Shown in pieces: positions 1-3,800 of a DNA stretch of 6,509 nucleotides; the stretch's first letter is position 1, and every line of letters starts with the position of its first letter. The position numbers were made by a program, and so were the translations under genes. The notes under the pieces were generated by a model, which saw only the letters and a list, made by a program, of their open reading frames with translations, ran no database searches and was not told where the DNA came from. The stretch comes from Bacillota bacterium (lineage in GTDB: Bacteria > Bacillota > Clostridia > Lachnospirales > Lachnospiraceae): the NCBI GenBank assembly GCA_023390555.1, contig JAEWCQ010000001.1, positions 1-6,509 of the forward strand, written 5' to 3'.

Positions 1-223
1 CCTCATCCTGGAAGCCGATGAAGAAGATCTTTTCAATCTGATCATGCTGAAACAGATATACATGATCTCCGCTTATATTTCCTTCCGGATAAAGGCAGGC
101 TGCATAGTCCCATTCCTTCCCGGTACCGCTGTCAACCTGTTTCCTTCCATAGATCATGATCCGTTTCTGGCCCTCTTTTAACAGGACGACCGTCCCAATC
201 GGAAGATACATTTCACAACTCAT
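1..223 (-). CDS. DUF4176 family protein, C-terminus cut by window edge
   Basis: Seventy-four codons are visible from ATG at 221-223 to the left edge with no stop, so the C-terminus is missing. The protein begins MSCEMYLPIGTVVLLKEG and continues with MIYGRKQ, GKEWDYAACLYPEG, VYLFQHDQIEKIFFIGFQDE. The order LPIGxVVLLK, (M)IYGR, DYxxCLYPEGN, YLFxHxxIExxxFIGxxDE is what I recognise as DUF4176. The family is small, cytosolic and has no catalytic motif; typical members are about 80-110 residues, so only a short tail should be lost. The start is well supported: a GGGAGG Shine-Dalgarno lies 6 nt before the ATG, whereas the internal Met at codon 5 has none. DUF4176 genes commonly sit in Firmicutes type VII secretion (T7SSb) loci beside LXG toxins, where an accessory or chaperone-like role has been proposed. 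That role is family knowledge, recalled rather than seen here. The gene has its own promoter, and about 610 bp separate it from the upstream glucanase gene, so the two are probably not an operon. Confidence 0.88.
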   Translation of the reverse strand, partial: MSCEMYLPIGTVVLLKEGQKRIMIYGRKQVDSGTGKEWDYAACLYPEGNISGDHVYLFQHDQIEKIFFIGFQDE

Positions 224-228
224 ATTCT

Positions 229-236
229 CCCTCCCT
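229..236 (-). promoter_or_regulatory. Shine-Dalgarno of the DUF4176 gene
   Basis: On the minus strand the bases before the ATG at 223 read AGGGAGGGAGAAT. The GGGAGG core closely matches the anti-SD complement and stands 6 nt from the start codon. It decides the start in favour of Met1 over the Met at codon 5. Confidence 0.8.
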
Positions 237-258
237 CGTATGCAATTTCATAAAAATG

Positions 259-267
259 ATTATAGCA
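259..267 (-). promoter_or_regulatory. Extended -10 promoter for the DUF4176 gene
   Basis: The minus strand reads TGCTATAAT, a perfect TATAAT hexamer with the TGn extension one base upstream. Transcription would start near 252 and give a leader of about 29 nt that contains the SD. I see no good -35 hexamer at the usual distance, which fits an extended -10 promoter. An A-rich stretch (AGCTAAAAAAG) lies just upstream. Confidence 0.6.
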
Positions 268-375
268 TACTTTTTTAGCTTTTCTGCATTTTCCGACAGA
301 CGGTACGGGAAACGGGATGAATAACCAGTTTTTGCTCACTTTTTGAGTCATCAGCGAGATGTAATCCTTTCATGC

Positions 376-403
376 ACTCCAATTTTTGTACCGAAATTGG
401 AGT
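376..403. repeat. Perfect inverted repeat, possible operator or RNA hairpin
   Basis: ACTCCAATTT (376-385) and AAATTGGAGT (394-403) are perfect 10-bp arms around an 8-nt spacer. It lies just downstream (minus-strand sense) of a promoter-like sequence at 428-455. Read on the plus strand, it is followed after 6 nt by a TTTTT run (410-414), but no plus-strand gene precedes it that would need a terminator. An operator for the downstream DUF4176 unit, or a leader hairpin, is my inference. Confidence 0.5.
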
Positions 404-427
404 ACACTGTTTTTATTATCTGATACT

Positions 428-455
428 ATTATATAGATGTGTTGGCTTTCTTCAA
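428..455 (-). promoter_or_regulatory. Candidate second promoter upstream of the DUF4176 gene
   Basis: The minus strand has TATAAT at 428-433 and TTGAAG (four of six matches to TTGACA) at 450-455, with a 16-nt spacer. Transcription would start near 421 and run through the inverted repeat at 376-403 towards the DUF4176 gene, giving a leader of roughly 200 nt. A weaker symmetric element, TGTTG-N8-CAACA (440-457), overlaps the -35 region and could be a regulator site. AT-rich DNA gives such matches by chance, so confidence is modest. Confidence 0.35.
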
Positions 456-773
456 CAGTATCTACCCTAAAGGAAAAGGCTTGATTTATCTTCTTGAGAA
501 TGCTTCCCATTGCTTTCATTGTAAACGTAACCATTTATTCCGTTATTTGTAATAAAAGATCTGCCCAACAGATAATTGCATTATAAAAGACTAGATGTAC
601 TCATCATCACTATACTCAATTTATTCAGTATTTTCAAGGGTTTGCAGAACTATCCACAAGTACAAAACGGGAATGTTTAACAGGACTTTTACCATTATAA
701 TTGAATGCTTATTTTTGCCCTGTATGAAAATTGAATATCCAAAAATCAAATCACATCATGATTAAAAGAACAT

Positions 774-805
774 AAGTGCCTCCCCCAGTTAGCGGGAAGG
801 CACTT
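774..805 (-). terminator. Rho-independent terminator of the glucanase gene, possibly bidirectional
   Basis: The arms AAGTGCCTCCC (774-784) and GGGAAGGCACTT (794-805) pair with a single bulged A around a 9-nt loop. On the minus strand the hairpin begins 27 nt after the TAA at 833-835 and is followed by TTATGTTCTTTT, a broken U-tract. On the plus strand a TTTT run (804-807) closes it. The position straight after the long gene supports termination of that transcript. Confidence 0.75.
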
Positions 806-832
806 TTACAGCAAGATAAACTGTAGCTGATA

Positions 833-3800
833 TTATTTAATTCTTATTTTTAGCGTTGCTTTTTTCCCGCTCCCATCCGTGGCCTGAACCGTGATTTTCA
901 CTGTCTTGCCTTTTCCGGCTTTCTTCGCTGTTACAACGCCCTTACTGCTGACCGTTGCATAATTTGTGTTACTGGAAGTAAAGGTTACGGTTCTGTTCGC
1001 ATCTTTTGCCGGTGCCACCGTTGCCTTGACCGTCGTCTTCTTTCCAGCTTTTAACGTCTGAACGGCTTTTAACGTTATTCCGGTAACCGCTTTTTTCTGT
1101 ATGGAAATTTTAACAGAAGCTTTTTTTCTGCTTCCGTCTTTTGCAGTTGCCGTAATCGTAACACGCTTTCCTGCTCCTGCTTTTTTCGTTGTAACAACAC
1201 CCTTGCTGCTGACCGTTGCATATTTCGTGTTGCTGCTCTTCCAGGTAACTCCGGTATTGGTTGCATTTGCCGGTGTTACTTTTGCAGTCAGTGTCACTTT
1301 TTTGCCTGCTGCAATTTTTGTGCTCGGTGCACCGATTGATACCTTGCTGACTTTTCTCGCCTGAATCGAAATTGTACAACTTCCAACACAGCCGCTTCCG
1401 TCTTTCGCAGTTGCTGTAACCGTCACTTTCTTTCCTGCTCCTGCATTTTTCGTTGTGACGACACCCTTACTGCTGACCGTTGCATATGTCGTATTGCTGC
1501 TTTTCCAGGTAACCGACGTATCCAGTGCATTCGAAGGGGTCACGGTCGCTTTTACTGTCACCTGATCCCCGGCGGTCGCAGTCTTAGCGGATGGAGACAA
1601 CACGATCTTTGTGACCTTACGTGCTTTTACGGAAATCACACAGCTTCCTTTACAGCCGCTTCCATCCTTTGCAGTTGCTGTGATTGTGACCTGTCTGCCT
1701 GCTCCTGCAGCCTTCGCTGTGACCAGTCCGTTCTCATCTACTGAAGCATAGCTGCTGTTGCTAGTGCTCCAGCTGACTGCGGTATTATCCGCATAGGAAG
1801 GAGTCACGGAAACATTCATCTGCAACTTCTCATCTGTAAAGATACTGTCTGCAGATGCAGCTACCGATACACCTGATACTTTGATTACTTCCGGTTCCCC
1901 GGATGTCTGCTTTTTAAAACTTGCGTACAGGTTCAGATCTCCGTAGGTTGTTTTGGTAATCGCAGTCATTTTGTAATCACTGCCATAACTTGCAGACGAA
2001 TACCATCCTGCAAAGCGATAGCCGCTTCGTGTCAGATCTTTTAATGCAATTTCCTGTCCATAAATATAAGAAACAGGATTTGCATCATTTTCACTGTTGT
2101 GCGTCTTCAGATAAGTTATGCGATAGACACCTCTTGTGTAATAAACATTCAGTACCAGGCTTCCGTCTTCACTCACCACACCGGATGAATCGGATTGATT
2201 TTCAACATAGACATAGCCGCGATACGTCCGAATAACCGGTGCTGTACTTTCTCCGGCGATATCCTGATACGTCTTACTTCCAAGCAATTCATAATCCGCA
2301 TCCGTATCAGAAGTTCCGGCGATTGCCGCTGCAAGTGTCTGTCCGTAGTAATTGACCGTGTAAGTCGCTTCTTTCCCATCTTCTGTTTCATCTGCCTCAT
2401 TGGCAGCTGCTTCCTTCCTGATCTGATAAGAAACCTCACTGCTGTCGTTGCTCCGATGAACCTGGAAATTCTTCGACGCATTATAAATGGTATCTTTCAT
2501 CGTTCCGCTGTAAATCGTATTTTTCTCGTTCAGGGTTCCCGATACACCGGAAGCTGCTTCTATCCCCCAGGTTCCGCAATCTGAGATCCGGTTATGTTCC
2601 ATCTGGACCGTTCCTGCACTCTGCGTACCGGTAAAAGAGACCCCCTGATAAGCACTGTCTGTGATTTCATTGTCTGCAATCAAGGTCTGTAAACCACCCA
2701 TGATATCCGATACACAGTTGAACCAGATTGCTCCATACTCCTGCGAATCATCATAATTATAACTCGAACTGTTACGAAATGTATTCCGGGCGATTGTCAT
2801 CGTACCTTCAAAACCCGCCGGCACAAAGTTTGAACTGATATTGACACCTGCACCGAATCCAACGGTATCATGCAGGATATTGTCACTGATGGTATTGTTT
2901 TTTCCGCCATAGACCGCAATGGAATTAGCCAGCCACTGCAGTCCTACCGTATTAAAGCGGATCGTATTATTCGTATCCAATTTGCCGTATGTAGCGGATG
3001 ACCAGAGTGCAATTCCATCATCTCCCGTATTACGGATACTGTTCTGTTCCATCATACAGTTGCTGGACCCGGCAGACAGATTCATCCCATCGGCATAGGT
3101 ATCACGAATGCGACACCCGCTCACCTGCATGGCATCTGTGTAATAAGTCCAGATTCCTGCCTTCGTATGTTCCACCCACAGATTTGCCAGTGTCAGATTA
3201 CTTATGGTGCCTTTGAACATGGATACTTCCACGGCTGTTCTGCCTGTTGCATCGTAACGGCAGTCCTCTGATCCCCGGATTGCGAAATCATACAGACCGA
3301 TGTTATCCGCTTCCACCATGAATCCTGCGCCTTTTCCTTCAAGAACCGAATGCCACATACCGGCACCGCGGATGACAAGTCCATCGGCGGCTAAACGGAT
3401 CGGCTCACTCTCCTCGTTAAAGGTAAACACACCCGCCGGAATAAATACTTCTTTTCCCTCTCTGGATGCCTGTGCAATACATGCATTCAAGGCTGCGGTA
3501 TCATCCTGACCGTCATCTGCAACTGCTCCAAAATCCGTAATGGCCAGGCTGTCTGCAGGCTGTGCTGCCGCATCGTCTACAAGCTCCGTATCCAGCAGGT
3601 CAATGTCATAATACACGGCCGTATTGTCCCCATCCTTTTTCAGCATAAGAACGGTTCCTGCCGGATAAGTCTGATCTAGGAGAAAACTGCTCTCATCAAA
3701 GAAACGATGCCCAGTGGTGCTGTCCGGTGTATTTGTCCACGGATATGCACCATAGACCCAGCTGTATTTCGAATTCAGCTCCAGTGCCTGAATCTTTTCC

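Larger units (their letters stand above)
370..534 (-). pseudogene. Doubtful 54-codon frame, possible gene remnant
   Basis: An ATG at 532-534 opens 54 codons ending in TGA at 370-372. The predicted peptide begins MVTFTMKAMGSILKK, and its last third (HIYIIVSDNKN, VLQFRYKNWSA) reads like beta-strand-rich protein C-terminus. I recognise no family. Against a real gene: there is no convincing Shine-Dalgarno (only a CGGA before the ATG), an in-frame stop lies directly before the ATG, and the frame runs through a promoter-like sequence and a perfect inverted repeat. Just upstream on the same strand (~535-660) short protein-like pieces in other frames (VLQTLENTE, IEYSDDEYI, MQLSVGQIFYYK) are separated by stops, so a decayed coding sequence is possible. 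It may equally be chance in AT-rich DNA. Confidence 0.18.
224..832. other. Intergenic region without a confident gene
   Basis: This AT-rich stretch lies between the glucanase stop codon and the DUF4176 start. From right to left it holds the glucanase terminator (774-805), a featureless stretch (~540-770), the doubtful 54-codon frame (370-534), a candidate promoter (428-455), a perfect inverted repeat (376-403) and the extended -10 promoter (259-267). I found no tRNA-like cloverleaf, rRNA, CRISPR repeat, transposon end or convincing riboswitch. It is longer than two co-transcribed genes would need. Confidence 0.7.

Noticed and set aside
256..324. Plus-strand 22-residue frame
   Set aside because: It has no SD, is very short, and overlaps the extended -10 promoter of the DUF4176 gene.
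650..658. CTATCCACA, one mismatch from a DnaA box
   Set aside because: It is a single isolated copy without clustered boxes or an AT-rich unwinding element linked to replication genes; chance is the simpler reading.
696..807. Plus-strand small RNA from a TATAAT at 696-701 to the hairpin with TTTT at 804-807
   Set aside because: There is no acceptable -35 box or extended -10, and the hairpin is already explained as the terminator of the minus-strand gene. Only transcript data could revive it.
1101..1364. Plus-strand frame encoding a hydrophobic, membrane-like 87-residue protein
   Set aside because: It is the antisense of the Lys/Thr/Val-rich Big_2 repeats, which produces Phe/Leu/Val-rich shadows. 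It has no SD or promoter.
930..1501. Regularly spaced repeats as a CRISPR array
   Set aside because: The period is about 262 bp, the repeats are in frame with Big_2 domains, and the intervening sequence is coding and also similar between copies.
2195..2584. Plus-strand 129-codon frame inside the glucanase gene
   Set aside because: It is antisense to a well-supported coding region with recognisable MucBP-like and beta-helix sequence; its composition is unlike a real protein and no SD is seen.
2485..3550. Pectate lyase or phage tailspike as the identity of the beta-helix domain
   Set aside because: The entry motif is shared across the superfamily, but the adjacent CBM module, the VEHTKxGxW and NTGDDxxAxWS motifs and the Asp spacing fit GH87 better.
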